Assembly: GCA_036266975.1 (NCBI GenBank)
Contig: DATAWZ010000046.1
Coordinates: 59,126-123,125 of the forward strand
DNA: 64,000 nt
Source of the DNA: DATAWZ01 sp036266975
Lineage (GTDB): Bacteria > Actinomycetota > Thermoleophilia > Solirubrobacterales > Solirubrobacteraceae
Direction of reading: 5' to 3'
The notes under the pieces are model-generated. The model ran no database searches. It saw only the letters and a program-made list of their open reading frames with translations, and was not told where the DNA came from. Below are positions 16,587-24,537 of the stretch, piece by piece; position 1 is the first letter of the stretch; every line of letters starts with the position of its first letter. The translations under genes and the position numbers were made by a program.

Positions 16587-17522
16587 ATGACGCTGGACCC
16601 ACAGGTGCAGGGGCTGCTCGAGCAGTTCCAAGCGATGGGGCTGAAGGACTTCTGCGACATGAGCGTCGAGGAGGCCCGCCAGACGCTCGCGCTGTTCATC
16701 CAGCTCGAGGGCGACGCCGAGGACGTCGCCGAGGTCAAGGACCTCGAGGTGCCCGGTCCGGGCGGCGACATCCCCGTGCGCGCCTACCGCGTGTCGGGCG
16801 AGGCACGCCCGATCATCGTCTACTACCACGGCGGCGGGTTCGTGCTCGGTGACATCGAGGTCGCCGACAAGCCGTGCCGTCAGCTCGCGAACGCTTCCGA
16901 CTGCCACGTGGTGTCGGTCGACTACCGGCTCGCCCCCGAGGCCAAGGCGCCCGCGGGAGCCGAGGACTGCTACGCGGCGACCGCATGGGTGGCCGAGCAC
17001 GCAAGCGAGCTGGGCGGCGACGGGCGCCTGGCCGTCTCCGGCGACAGCGCCGGAGGCAACCTCGCCGCGGTCGTCCCGCTGATGGCGCGCGAGCGCGGCG
17101 GCCCGGACATCGCGCTGCAGATCCTGCTCTACCCGATCGTCGACGCGGTCAACGAGTCGTCCTCGCGCAGCGAGAACGGGGAGGGCTACCTGCTCACCCA
17201 GGCCTCGATGCGGTGGTTTGAGGATCACTATCTCAACGGCGCCGACGTCGACGCCTCCGACCTGCGTGTCTCGCCGCTGCACGGCGACCTCTCCGGTCTT
17301 CCGCCGGCGATCGTCGTGACCGCCGGCTATGACCCGCTGCGCGACGAGGGCAACGCCTACGCGGCCAAGCTCAAGGAGGCCGGCGTCCCCACGGTGCACC
17401 TGCAAAACCCGGGGATGATCCACGGCTTCATGTGGCTCGGCGGCGCCATCGGGCACACCGCCGGCGTGTACGAGGAGGTCGGCCAGCACGCCCGCGAGAC
17501 GCTCGGCGCGGTCAAGGCCTAG
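16587..17522 (+). CDS. alpha/beta hydrolase, HSL-type esterase
   Basis: A 311-residue esterase of the hormone-sensitive-lipase family. Landmarks are the oxyanion motif YYHGGGFVLGD near residue 80, the nucleophile in GDSAGGNLAA near 151, the acid in TAGYDPLRDEG near 247 and the His in GMIHGFM near 278, so all catalytic residues are present. It would hydrolyse a short-chain ester or lactone in the cytoplasm. The start has GGAGAGGAG upstream and is 45 bases after the TetR stop, so the two may be co-transcribed. It ends at a bidirectional hairpin facing the HMG-CoA-lyase-like gene. Confidence 0.9.
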   Translation: MTLDPQVQGLLEQFQAMGLKDFCDMSVEEARQTLALFIQLEGDAEDVAEVKDLEVPGPGGDIPVRAYRVSGEARPIIVYYHGGGFVLGDIEVADKPCRQLANASDCHVVSVDYRLAPEAKAPAGAEDCYAATAWVAEHASELGGDGRLAVSGDSAGGNLAAVVPLMARERGGPDIALQILLYPIVDAVNESSSRSENGEGYLLTQASMRWFEDHYLNGADVDASDLRVSPLHGDLSGLPPAIVVTAGYDPLRDEGNAYAAKLKEAGVPTVHLQNPGMIHGFMWLGGAIGHTAGVYEEVGQHARETLGAVKA

Positions 17523-17542
17523 CCCCACTCACGGGGACCCTC

Positions 17543-17573
17543 GCCCGGCTTCGAGCGCCCGCTCGAGCCGGGC
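17543..17573. terminator. bidirectional hairpin between convergent genes
   Basis: Stem GCCCGGCTTCGAGCG / CGCTCGAGCCGGGC with one bulged T and a 2-base loop, between the esterase stop (17522) and the lyase stop (17585). Fits a terminator for both. Confidence 0.65.
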
Positions 17574-17584
17574 GGCGGGACTCC

Positions 17585-18511
17585 TCAGCCGTTCCAGCTG
17601 ACCGGCCCGGCGCGCAGCACATGGCTGCCGAGCGGCCGGCCGAGCACCTGCTGCACGTCGCGCGTGCACTCGAGCAGCTTCTCGAGCGAGACGCCGGTGT
17701 CCACGCCCATCTCGTGGAACATCGAGATGAGGTCCTCGCTGGAGACGTTGCCGGCCGAGCCGGGCGGGACCGGACAGCCGCCGAGCTCGCCGAAGCTCGA
17801 CTCGAAGCTCGTCACTCCGCTCTCGAGCGCGGCGAGCGCGTTGGCCAGACCCTGGCCGCGCGTGTTGTGGAAGTGGGCGAGGAGCTCGACCCCGTCGAGC
17901 TCCTCGCGCGCGCGGGTGAAGGTCTCGCGCACCTGGCGCGGGTTGCCCATCCCGGTGGTGTCGCCGAAGCCGACCTCGTGGGCGCCCGCGGCGGCGAGGC
18001 GACGGACCAGGCCGAAGAGGTGCTCGATCGGCACCTGGCCCTCGTAGGGGCAGCCGAAGGCGGTGGCGATGACCGCCTCGCAGTGCAGGCCGGCGTCGCG
18101 GATACGGGGAATCATCCGCTCCAGACCCTGCATCGACTCGTCGATCGAGCGGTTGACGTTCTTGCGGTTGTGGGTCTCGGAGGCCGAGCAGAACACGCCG
18201 ACCTCCTGAAAGCAGTCCCGGTGGTGCAGCGCGTTGTCCAGGCCCCGCTCGTTGGGGACGAGCACGCTGAGCGAGACGCCGTCGGGGCGGTCGATCCCGT
18301 GCAGCACGTCGATCGCGTCGCTGAGCTGTGGGATGACGTCGGCGCGGACGAAGCTCGTGACCTCCACGTTGCGCACACCGGTGCGCATCAGCCCGTCGAT
18401 CAGGCGGATCTTGTCCTCGGTGGGGATCCGTTCGGGCTCGTTCTGAAAACCGTCGCGCGGCCCCACCTCGCGCACCTTGACGTGGGCGGGCAGGTCGCTC
18501 GGATCGGTCAT
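17585..18511 (-). CDS. hydroxymethylglutaryl-CoA lyase family protein
   Basis: A 308-residue TIM-barrel of the HMG-CoA lyase group (DRE-TIM metallolyases). It begins with KVREVGPRDGFQNE, the metal/substrate motif, has GDTTGMGNP and the catalytic-cysteine loop GGCPVPPGSAGNVSSED near residue 260. HMG-CoA lyase splits HMG-CoA into acetoacetate and acetyl-CoA in leucine and isoprenoid degradation. The set of residues is complete. Its ATG overlaps the stop of the reductase gene upstream. Related lyases acting on other 3-hydroxy-3-methylacyl-CoAs cannot be excluded, and that would suit a terpenoid pathway. Confidence 0.9.
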   Translation of the reverse strand: MTDPSDLPAHVKVREVGPRDGFQNEPERIPTEDKIRLIDGLMRTGVRNVEVTSFVRADVIPQLSDAIDVLHGIDRPDGVSLSVLVPNERGLDNALHHRDCFQEVGVFCSASETHNRKNVNRSIDESMQGLERMIPRIRDAGLHCEAVIATAFGCPYEGQVPIEHLFGLVRRLAAAGAHEVGFGDTTGMGNPRQVRETFTRAREELDGVELLAHFHNTRGQGLANALAALESGVTSFESSFGELGGCPVPPGSAGNVSSEDLISMFHEMGVDTGVSLEKLLECTRDVQQVLGRPLGSHVLRAGPVSWNG

Positions 18512-19536
18512 TCAGCCTCCGCGGCAGTCGTGAACTTGTCGAAGTGGATGTCGTCCTCGGCGACGCCGTGGGTGCTGGTCAGATCGTCGATGGCGGCGTC
18601 GATCATCGGCGGCGGCCCGCACATATAGACCTCGGGGTCGGTCAGCTCGCCGGCGGCGAGCGCCGCACACGCGGCTTCGTGGACGAAGCCCTGCGCGCCG
18701 TCCCAGCCGTCGTCGCCGGCGGGCTCGGAGAGGACCTGGATGAACTGCAGCTCGGGGATCTGCTCCACCAGCGCGGCGATCTCCTCGCCGTAGAAGAGGT
18801 CGGCCCGGGCGCGGCCGCCGTAGAAGAAGGCGACCTTGCGTCCGCCTCCGCGGCGGGCCAGCTCACGCAGCAGGCCGAGGACCGGCGCCATGCCCGAGCC
18901 GCCGGCGATCATCAGCACGTCGCGGTCGCTCTCGCGCAAGCGCAGCGACCCGTAGGGACCGTGGAAGTCGAGCTCGTCGCCCACCTTCAGGCTCTCGGCG
19001 AGCAGCGATGAGAAGGCGCCGCCGGGGTAGTGCTTGATGATCAGCTCGATCCGCCCGTCGGGCAGGTTGGCCATCGAGAACGAGCGGCGCGTCTCGGTCC
19101 CCGGGATCACCAGGTCGACGTACTGCCCGGCCTCGAACCCGAACGTGTCAGCCGGATCGGTGACCTCGAGCTCGAGGCGGTAGATGTCGTGGGTGAGCGA
19201 GTCGATCGCCGTCACCCGCGAGCGGCCCTCGACGATCGGGTGCGCCAGGCGGTAGTCGTCGTCGACGTGCAGCAGCTCGACGACGAGATCGGAGTCGGGC
19301 ATCGCGCGGCACAGCAGCGTGTATCCCTGGGACTCCTCGGTGTCCGACAGCGCGAACGAGGAGTAGCGCTTGAGCGTGACCTCGCCCTCGAGCAGGAAGC
19401 ACTTGCAGGCCGAGCACTGGCCCTCGCGGCAACCGTGGACGAGGTTGAACCCCTGGCGGAAGGCGGCGTCGAGGACGGTCTCGTCGTCGCCGCACTCGAT
19501 CTCCTCCTCGATCGGCTCCAAGCGCACGCTGGGCAT
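18508..19536 (-). CDS. [2Fe-2S]/FAD oxygenase reductase
   Basis: A 342-residue electron-transfer protein. An N-terminal plant-type [2Fe-2S] domain has Cys36, Cys41, Cys44 and Cys76 (HGCREGQCSACKC, LLCRAMP). An FAD domain follows with RRSFSMAN and a NAD(P)H domain with GGSGMAPVLGLLREL and MCGPPPMIDA. It moves electrons from NAD(P)H to an oxygenase and resembles BenC and monooxygenase reductases. No diiron hydroxylase is in the window, so the Rieske dioxygenases are the best candidate partners. The ATG directly abuts AGGAG; the GTG at 19527, nine bases on, has better spacing and may be the true start. Confidence 0.92.
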   Translation of the reverse strand: MPSVRLEPIEEEIECGDDETVLDAAFRQGFNLVHGCREGQCSACKCFLLEGEVTLKRYSSFALSDTEESQGYTLLCRAMPDSDLVVELLHVDDDYRLAHPIVEGRSRVTAIDSLTHDIYRLELEVTDPADTFGFEAGQYVDLVIPGTETRRSFSMANLPDGRIELIIKHYPGGAFSSLLAESLKVGDELDFHGPYGSLRLRESDRDVLMIAGGSGMAPVLGLLRELARRGGGRKVAFFYGGRARADLFYGEEIAALVEQIPELQFIQVLSEPAGDDGWDGAQGFVHEAACAALAAGELTDPEVYMCGPPPMIDAAIDDLTSTHGVAEDDIHFDKFTTAAEAE

Positions 19537-19705
19537 CTCCTGAAGCCTAGCGACGGCGAGCGCCCTCGCGCAATCGCACCGCCGCCCGATCTTCACCCCT
19601 CGAACGGGAGAGGTCGAACGGTTCACGCCGTCCCCCAGAAGGGGTAGATTCCTCACTGGCGAGGGAGCTCCGGCCCGCTCGCCGGCGAGAGAGGAGCGGC
19701 GCCCG

Positions 19706-20875
19706 TTGGCCATCGTCGACAAAGAGACCGAGTTCGGCTGCCCCGCGCGGGCGACGGGGACTCGGCGCGGCGACCTCGAGCGGGTGCGGCGGTCGGCCGC
19801 CGACGCCCTGGCCGACCACCGCGAACCCTCCGACGCGCTGCGGGCGGTGGACGCCCTGGTCCTGCAGGTGCGCGAGCGGCTGCAGCGGGCGACCGGCACG
19901 CCGGCGCGGCTGGCCGAGCTGGCCGCCTGGCTGCTCGAGCTCGGCTCGCTCGACGGACAGCTGCGCGAGCACGCCGCGCGCGCGGCCCGCGCCCGGCAGG
20001 TCGCGGTGCGCAGCGCGATGCGCCGCCTGGCCGCGCTCGGCTCGCCCTCGGAGCTGATCGACGCCGCACCGGTCGAGCTGTGTCGGTCCTGCGGGTTCAG
20101 CCGGGCGATGATCTCGCGCGTGCGCGGGTCGCTGTGGGTACCCGACGTGCTCCACGTCGAGTCCGGCGTGGACCCCAACGCGGACATCTTCTTCGACTTC
20201 GTCGCCACGGCGGAGATCCCGCTCTCCCACATGGTGCTCGAGAGCGAGCTGGTGCGAAAGCGCACCGCCGTGCTCGTCCTCGATCCCCGCGGCGACCCGC
20301 GCACGCACAAGGCGATCGTCGCGGCGGCGCGCTCGCCGAGCTACGTCGCCAGCCCGATCACCTCCGGCGGACGCGTGATCGGATTCCTGCACGCCGACCG
20401 CTTCGGGATTACTCGGGCGGTCGACGCGAGCGATCGTGACGCGCTGAGCGACTTCGCCGACCACTTCGGCCCGGTGTTCGAGCGCGCGGTGCTGCTCGAG
20501 CGGCTGGCCACCCAGCGCGAGGAGGTCCGCCGGGCGTTCGCCTGGGCCGAGCAGGCGCTCGGGGAGATCAGCGGCGAGCTCGCGCTCGACAACGCCCGCC
20601 CCGCTCCGCGTGAGGCGCCGCCGCCCGGCGTCATCGCCGCGAGCGCGGCCGGCGCGGCCCGCCTGGAGAGCCTGCTCACCGCGCGCGAGCGCGAGGTCCT
20701 CGACCTGATGGCGCGCGGGGCGCGCAACCGCCAGATCGCCGAGCGCCTGGTGATCTCCGAGGGCACGGTCAAGTCACACGTCAAGAACATCCTGCGCAAG
20801 CTGCGGGCGGCCAACCGCGCCGAGGCGGTCGCCCGCTACGTGCGGCTCAGCGGCCGCGCACCGGAGCGCCGATGA
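19706..20875 (+). CDS. LuxR-type regulator with sensor-like domain (first of tandem pair)
   Basis: A 389-residue regulator. The N-terminal 120 residues are helical and arginine-rich. A GAF-like sensor region follows, ending in SPSYVASPITSGGRVIGFLHADRFG. A LuxR helix-turn-helix closes the protein (LLTAREREVLDLMARGARNRQIAERL, SEGTVKSHVKNILRKLRAANRAEA). It starts at a TTG with GAGGAG upstream; no better start is visible. It overlaps the next gene by ATGA. Together with the partial gene at the left edge and the next gene there are three such regulators here. Adjacent to the oxygenase reductase, it may sense an aromatic or its product, which is inference. Confidence 0.88.
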   Translation: MAIVDKETEFGCPARATGTRRGDLERVRRSAADALADHREPSDALRAVDALVLQVRERLQRATGTPARLAELAAWLLELGSLDGQLREHAARAARARQVAVRSAMRRLAALGSPSELIDAAPVELCRSCGFSRAMISRVRGSLWVPDVLHVESGVDPNADIFFDFVATAEIPLSHMVLESELVRKRTAVLVLDPRGDPRTHKAIVAAARSPSYVASPITSGGRVIGFLHADRFGITRAVDASDRDALSDFADHFGPVFERAVLLERLATQREEVRRAFAWAEQALGEISGELALDNARPAPREAPPPGVIAASAAGAARLESLLTAREREVLDLMARGARNRQIAERLVISEGTVKSHVKNILRKLRAANRAEAVARYVRLSGRAPERR

Positions 20876-21975
20876 GCGCCGTCGTCGTCCAGGCCGGCCG
20901 GCCGCGCGCGGCGCTCGAGCGCGCGCGAGTGGCGCTCGCGCGCGGCACCGCGCCCGCGGGCGGCGAGCTGCTCGCCGATGTGCGCGCCGAGCTCGGGCGC
21001 CAGGCGCAGGACACCGTCGAGCGCCTCGCCGGTGAGCGGCCGGACGTCGAGGCGCTCACCGCGCTCGTGCTCGAGCTCGACGAGATGCTCCGGCGGGTGC
21101 GCCACCGAATCGCCGAGACGAGGCTGCGCCGCCTCGCGCGCGTCGACGAGGGGCTCGCGCGGCTGCGGGCGCTGCCCAGCACCGGCGACCTGGCCGAGCG
21201 CGTGTGCGAGGAGCTCGTGGTCAGCTGCGAGCTGCGCCGCGCGCTGCTCTCGCGCGTGGAGGGCGACCGCTGGACGCCGTGGCGGGCCTACTTCCCTGAC
21301 GACCCCACCTTCGAGGCGCAGTTCGTGGAGCTCATGAGCCAGGTCAGCAGCCCGTTCGTCGAGATGCGCCCGCTCGCCGAACGCCGCCCGGCGCTCGTGC
21401 GCGACGCGCTCAGCCACCCCCGTACCCACGAGCCGATCGTACGCGCGAGCCGCACCAACTCCTACGTGGCGATGGCCATCGCCTGCGGCGGGCGCATCAT
21501 CGGCTTCCTGCACGCCGATCACGGGCCCGACGGCCCGCGCTGCGACGAGGTCGACCGCGACGCGCTGTGGGCCTTCGCGACCGGCTTTGAGCAGCTCTAC
21601 GAGCGCCGCGCGCTCGAGGAGCAACTGCTCACCCAGCGCGAGCGCGTGCGCGAGCGCCTGCGTGGCGCGGAGTCGATCATGGACGCGCTGTGCGACTCGC
21701 AGATCGAGCTCGCCCGACGGTTCGACGCGCGCGAGGCCGAACGCGTCAGCGTGCCGCGCTCGACCCGCGCTGAGCTCGACGAGGTGATCACCCCGCGCGA
21801 GCGCGAGGTGCTCGAGCTGATGGTCCGCGGCGCCTCCAACGCGACGATCGCCGACCGGCTCGTGCTCACCGAGGGCACGGTCAAGTCGCACGTCAAGCAC
21901 ATCCTGCGCAAGGTCGGCGCGGTCAACCGCTCCGAGGCGATCGCCAAGTACGTCGGGCTGTTCGACGACGAGTAG
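20872..21975 (+). CDS. LuxR-type regulator with sensor-like domain (second of tandem pair)
   Basis: A 367-residue paralogue of the preceding gene with the same layout: helical N-terminal region, sensor domain with NSYVAMAIACGGRIIGFLHADHGPDG, and C-terminal LuxR helix-turn-helix (VITPREREVLELMVRGASNATIADRLV, EGTVKSHVKHILRKV). Its start overlaps the stop of the first copy (ATGA), so both are made together and might form heteromers. Conservation is highest in the DNA-binding domain and in the GFLHAD motif, lowest in the N-terminal region, consistent with different inputs. It converges on the SMP-30 gene. Confidence 0.88.
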   Translation: MSAVVVQAGRPRAALERARVALARGTAPAGGELLADVRAELGRQAQDTVERLAGERPDVEALTALVLELDEMLRRVRHRIAETRLRRLARVDEGLARLRALPSTGDLAERVCEELVVSCELRRALLSRVEGDRWTPWRAYFPDDPTFEAQFVELMSQVSSPFVEMRPLAERRPALVRDALSHPRTHEPIVRASRTNSYVAMAIACGGRIIGFLHADHGPDGPRCDEVDRDALWAFATGFEQLYERRALEEQLLTQRERVRERLRGAESIMDALCDSQIELARRFDAREAERVSVPRSTRAELDEVITPREREVLELMVRGASNATIADRLVLTEGTVKSHVKHILRKVGAVNRSEAIAKYVGLFDDE

Positions 21976-21981
21976 CCGGGC

Positions 21982-22848
21982 TCACGGCCGGCCGGCGGAC
22001 GGCGCCGGCGCGACGACGGCGAGCACCTGTCCCGTGCGCCCGCCCGCGCCGGCGATGCTCGCCTGCACGCCGCCCCACGACTGCGCGAGGAAGAACAGCG
22101 TGCGCCGATCGGCGCCGCCGAGGATGCAGGCAAAGCAGCCGCGATCGTGCTCGATCGTCTCGAGCACCTCGCCGCCCTCCGCGACCCGAACGCAGCGCTT
22201 CCCGGGAACCTCGGCGAACCAGGCCGCGCCGTCCTCGTCCAGGCAGATGCCATCGGGGGCCGAGCCCGGGAGCTCGGCCCAGATGCGGCGGTCAGACAGG
22301 TCACCGTCCTCGCCGATATCGAACGCGGTCAGGCGCCCGACGTAGGACTCGGCGACGATCAGCGTCCGTCCGTCGGGCGTGATCGCCATCCCGTTCGGGA
22401 AGGCGAGGCCGTGCGCCACCTCGCGCGCGCCGCCGTCCGGCGTGACGAGCGCGACCGTGCCGGGACGGAACTTCTCGCCGGGGAACTCGAAGCCGGTGTT
22501 GTTCACGTACGCGTTGCCAGCGCCGTCGACGACGATGTCGTTCCAGGGGTGCCGCGAGAGGGCGCCGAGGTCGGCGTGCCTGACCAGGCGACCGTCGTGC
22601 TCGCGGCGCAGCAGCCGCCCGTCACGGCCGGCGACGACGAGCAGCCGGCCGTCGGGCAGGAAGTCCAGGCACATCGGGAAGGCCGGGAAGTCCACGCGCA
22701 GGACCAGCTCCTTCGTGCCCGCCTCGTCGACGGTGAGGATCTCCCGGGCCCCCCAGTCGGCGAACCACAGGCGGCCGTCGTGCCAGCGCGGGGACTCGCC
22801 GAAGGCGACGTCCTCGGCCACGACCTGTATGCGCCTGCTCGGGGTCAT
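21982..22848 (-). CDS. SMP-30/gluconolactonase-like protein
   Basis: A 288-residue six-bladed beta-propeller of the SMP-30/gluconolactonase family. Metal ligands are recognisable: Glu18 in GESPRW, the Asn of RHPWNDIVVDG, the Asn of AFPNGMAI and the Asp of APDGICLDEDG. Members hydrolyse lactones using a divalent metal. No signal peptide is visible, so it is cytoplasmic. It is divergent from the zinc-free alcohol dehydrogenase-like gene at 22977, and the gap has the TAACGATCGTTG site and a GC palindrome. A second, distinct member is at 45409. Confidence 0.88.
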   Translation of the reverse strand: MTPSRRIQVVAEDVAFGESPRWHDGRLWFADWGAREILTVDEAGTKELVLRVDFPAFPMCLDFLPDGRLLVVAGRDGRLLRREHDGRLVRHADLGALSRHPWNDIVVDGAGNAYVNNTGFEFPGEKFRPGTVALVTPDGGAREVAHGLAFPNGMAITPDGRTLIVAESYVGRLTAFDIGEDGDLSDRRIWAELPGSAPDGICLDEDGAAWFAEVPGKRCVRVAEGGEVLETIEHDRGCFACILGGADRRTLFFLAQSWGGVQASIAGAGGRTGQVLAVVAPAPSAGRP

Positions 22849-22875
22849 CGTGCGCTCCGATTCTGATCGCTGGGA

Positions 22876-22903
22876 CGGCCGCGGCCGCCTGCGGCCGCGG
22901 CCG
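22876..22903. repeat. 13-bp perfect GC palindrome in divergent promoter
   Basis: CGGCCGCGGCCGC, CT, then GCGGCCGCGGCCG: a perfect inverted repeat with a 2-base spacer, 28 bases upstream of the SMP-30 gene start. It may be an operator or a leader hairpin, or simple GC-rich sequence. Confidence 0.4.
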
Positions 22904-22939
22904 CAGTTCTGCGTGAAGCGCGGCGTGCGGCCGCGGCGT

Positions 22940-22951
22940 TAACGATCGTTG
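22940..22951. promoter_or_regulatory. TAACGNNCGTTA operator, one mismatch
   Basis: TAACGATCGTTG (11 of 12) 26 bases upstream of the oxidoreductase at 22977 and in the gap shared with the SMP-30 gene. Same core as the TetR-adjacent site at 15935. Confidence 0.55.
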
Positions 22952-22976
22952 ACAGGGCCCTGGTAGAGTCGCCGCG

Positions 22977-23924
22977 ATGCGGGCCGTCCAGGTCGTCAGC
23001 CAGGATCGCGAGGATCCGGTCGCCGGCGTCCGCGTGGTCGACGACGCGCTCGAGCCGAGCATACCGCCCGGCTGGGAGGTCGTTGACGTCCGCGCCGCGG
23101 CGCTCAACCACCACGATCTGTGGGCGCTGCGCGGCGTCAGCCTGCCGGCCGAGCGGATGCCGATGATCCTCGGCTCTGACGCCGCCGGCGTCGCCGCCGA
23201 CGGCCGCGAAGTGATCGTCCACGCGGTGATCAGCGACGACGGCGACCGCGTCTCGCTGCTCTCGGACCTGCACCCCGGCACGCTCGCCGAGCGCGTCGCC
23301 GCGCCGAGCGCGAACCTGGTCGAGAAGCCGCCAGCGCTCACCTTCGAGCAGGCCGCGTGCCTGCCGACCGCGTACCTGACCGCCTTCCGGATGCTGTTCG
23401 TCCGCGGCGAGTTGCGTCCCGGGCAGCGCGTGCTCATCCAGGGCGCCGGCGGCGGGGTCGCCACCGCAGCGGTCATCCTCGCCGCCCACGTCGGGGCCCA
23501 CGTCATCGCCACGAGCCGCCGCGGCGAGATGCTCAAGCTCGCCCGCTCGCTGGGGGCGCACGAGGCGCTCGCGACCGGGACGCGGCTCGAGCGGCCGGTC
23601 GACCTGGTCATCGAGACCGTTGGCGAGGCGACCTTCGAGCACTCGCTGGCCAGCGTGCGCCCGCACGGGAAGGTGGTGATCGCCGGCGGGACGAGCGGGA
23701 CGATGCCGACGCTGCCGCTGCGGCGCGTCTACTTCGGCCATCTGGACATCCTCGGCTCGACGATGGGCACGGTCGAGGACCTGAGCGCGCTCGCCGCGAT
23801 GCTCGCGGCGAGCGGCGCCCGCCCGGCGATCGACTCGGTGCGCCCCCTGGCCGAGGCGCCGGCTGCGTTCGCGCGCATGCAGGCCGGACAGACCGCCGGC
23901 AAGCTCGTCCTGCGCGTTCCCTGA
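22977..23924 (+). CDS. quinone oxidoreductase-like MDR protein
   Basis: A 315-residue medium-chain dehydrogenase/reductase. The GroES-like N-terminal domain has AAALNHHDLWALRG and GSDAAGVAADG, and the nucleotide-binding domain has the motif GAGGGVATAAVILA near residue 151 with a basic TSRRGE after the second strand, favouring NADPH. The structural-zinc cysteines are absent and few catalytic-zinc ligands are seen, so it is nearer to zinc-free quinone/enoyl reductases. It probably reduces an activated double bond or oxidises an alcohol in the pathway controlled by the TAACG palindrome. Confidence 0.85.
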   Translation: MRAVQVVSQDREDPVAGVRVVDDALEPSIPPGWEVVDVRAAALNHHDLWALRGVSLPAERMPMILGSDAAGVAADGREVIVHAVISDDGDRVSLLSDLHPGTLAERVAAPSANLVEKPPALTFEQAACLPTAYLTAFRMLFVRGELRPGQRVLIQGAGGGVATAAVILAAHVGAHVIATSRRGEMLKLARSLGAHEALATGTRLERPVDLVIETVGEATFEHSLASVRPHGKVVIAGGTSGTMPTLPLRRVYFGHLDILGSTMGTVEDLSALAAMLAASGARPAIDSVRPLAEAPAAFARMQAGQTAGKLVLRVP

Positions 23925-23938
23925 CCGTCGTGGCCCGA

Positions 23939-24406
23939 TCAGGTCGCGCCGAAGAACTTGCGTGTGTCGCGCATGAGCGAGCCGAGCAGCACGCCGTTGG
24001 CCGGCCCCTTGCCGAGCAGGCTGGGCTCGTAGGCGATCCGCCACGTGAAGCGGCAGCTCGAGTCGCCGGTCGGCTCGAGGAGGTAGTCCTCGGCCAGGCG
24101 CCGGAACAGGGGCAGGTTCGCCTCGGTGACGTAGAAGGACTTGCGCCGGCCCTCCTCCCAGGCGAAGAAGTACTCCTTGGCCTTGAGCATGCCGCCGAGC
24201 ACCTTGACCTCGCGCGTGGTGCCGACCCCGAAGGGCCGCGGGGAGGTCCACTTCACCCCGGACAGGACGCGGCACCAGTGCAGGGCGTCGTCGGCGGTGA
24301 TCGCCTGCCAGACCTCGGCGGCCGGGCGGGAGATCGCGAAGACTCCGGTCGTGTTCTGCGGCGGGGAATCGATGAACGCCTGATCGGCGGGCTGCAGACG
24401 GGCCAC
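23939..24406 (-). CDS. SRPBCC-fold (polyketide cyclase/CoxG-like) protein
   Basis: A protein of about 155 residues with the helix-grip START-like fold pattern: TTGVFAISRPAAEVWQAI, then VLSGVKWTSPRPFGVGTTREVKV, and SCRFTWRIAYEPSL. Such proteins bind hydrophobic ligands in a deep pocket. I place the start at the GTG at 24406 because it has GAGGAG six bases upstream. The ATG at 24481 would add 25 residues but has no ribosome site. It stands between convergent and divergent genes, likely transcribed alone. The ligand is unknown. Confidence 0.65.
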   Translation of the reverse strand: MARLQPADQAFIDSPPQNTTGVFAISRPAAEVWQAITADDALHWCRVLSGVKWTSPRPFGVGTTREVKVLGGMLKAKEYFFAWEEGRRKSFYVTEANLPLFRRLAEDYLLEPTGDSSCRFTWRIAYEPSLLGKGPANGVLLGSLMRDTRKFFGAT

Positions 24407-24537
24407 GGGCTGCTCCTCACTCAGGGACGGAAGGCCCCAATCATGACGTCCCTCCGCCGGAGGAGTCGGATCCCCCGCCATGGAGGCGCAGCGCTCGCCC
24501 GGCCGGCGTTAGGCTCCCGTCCCTAAGAGGAGGCGAG

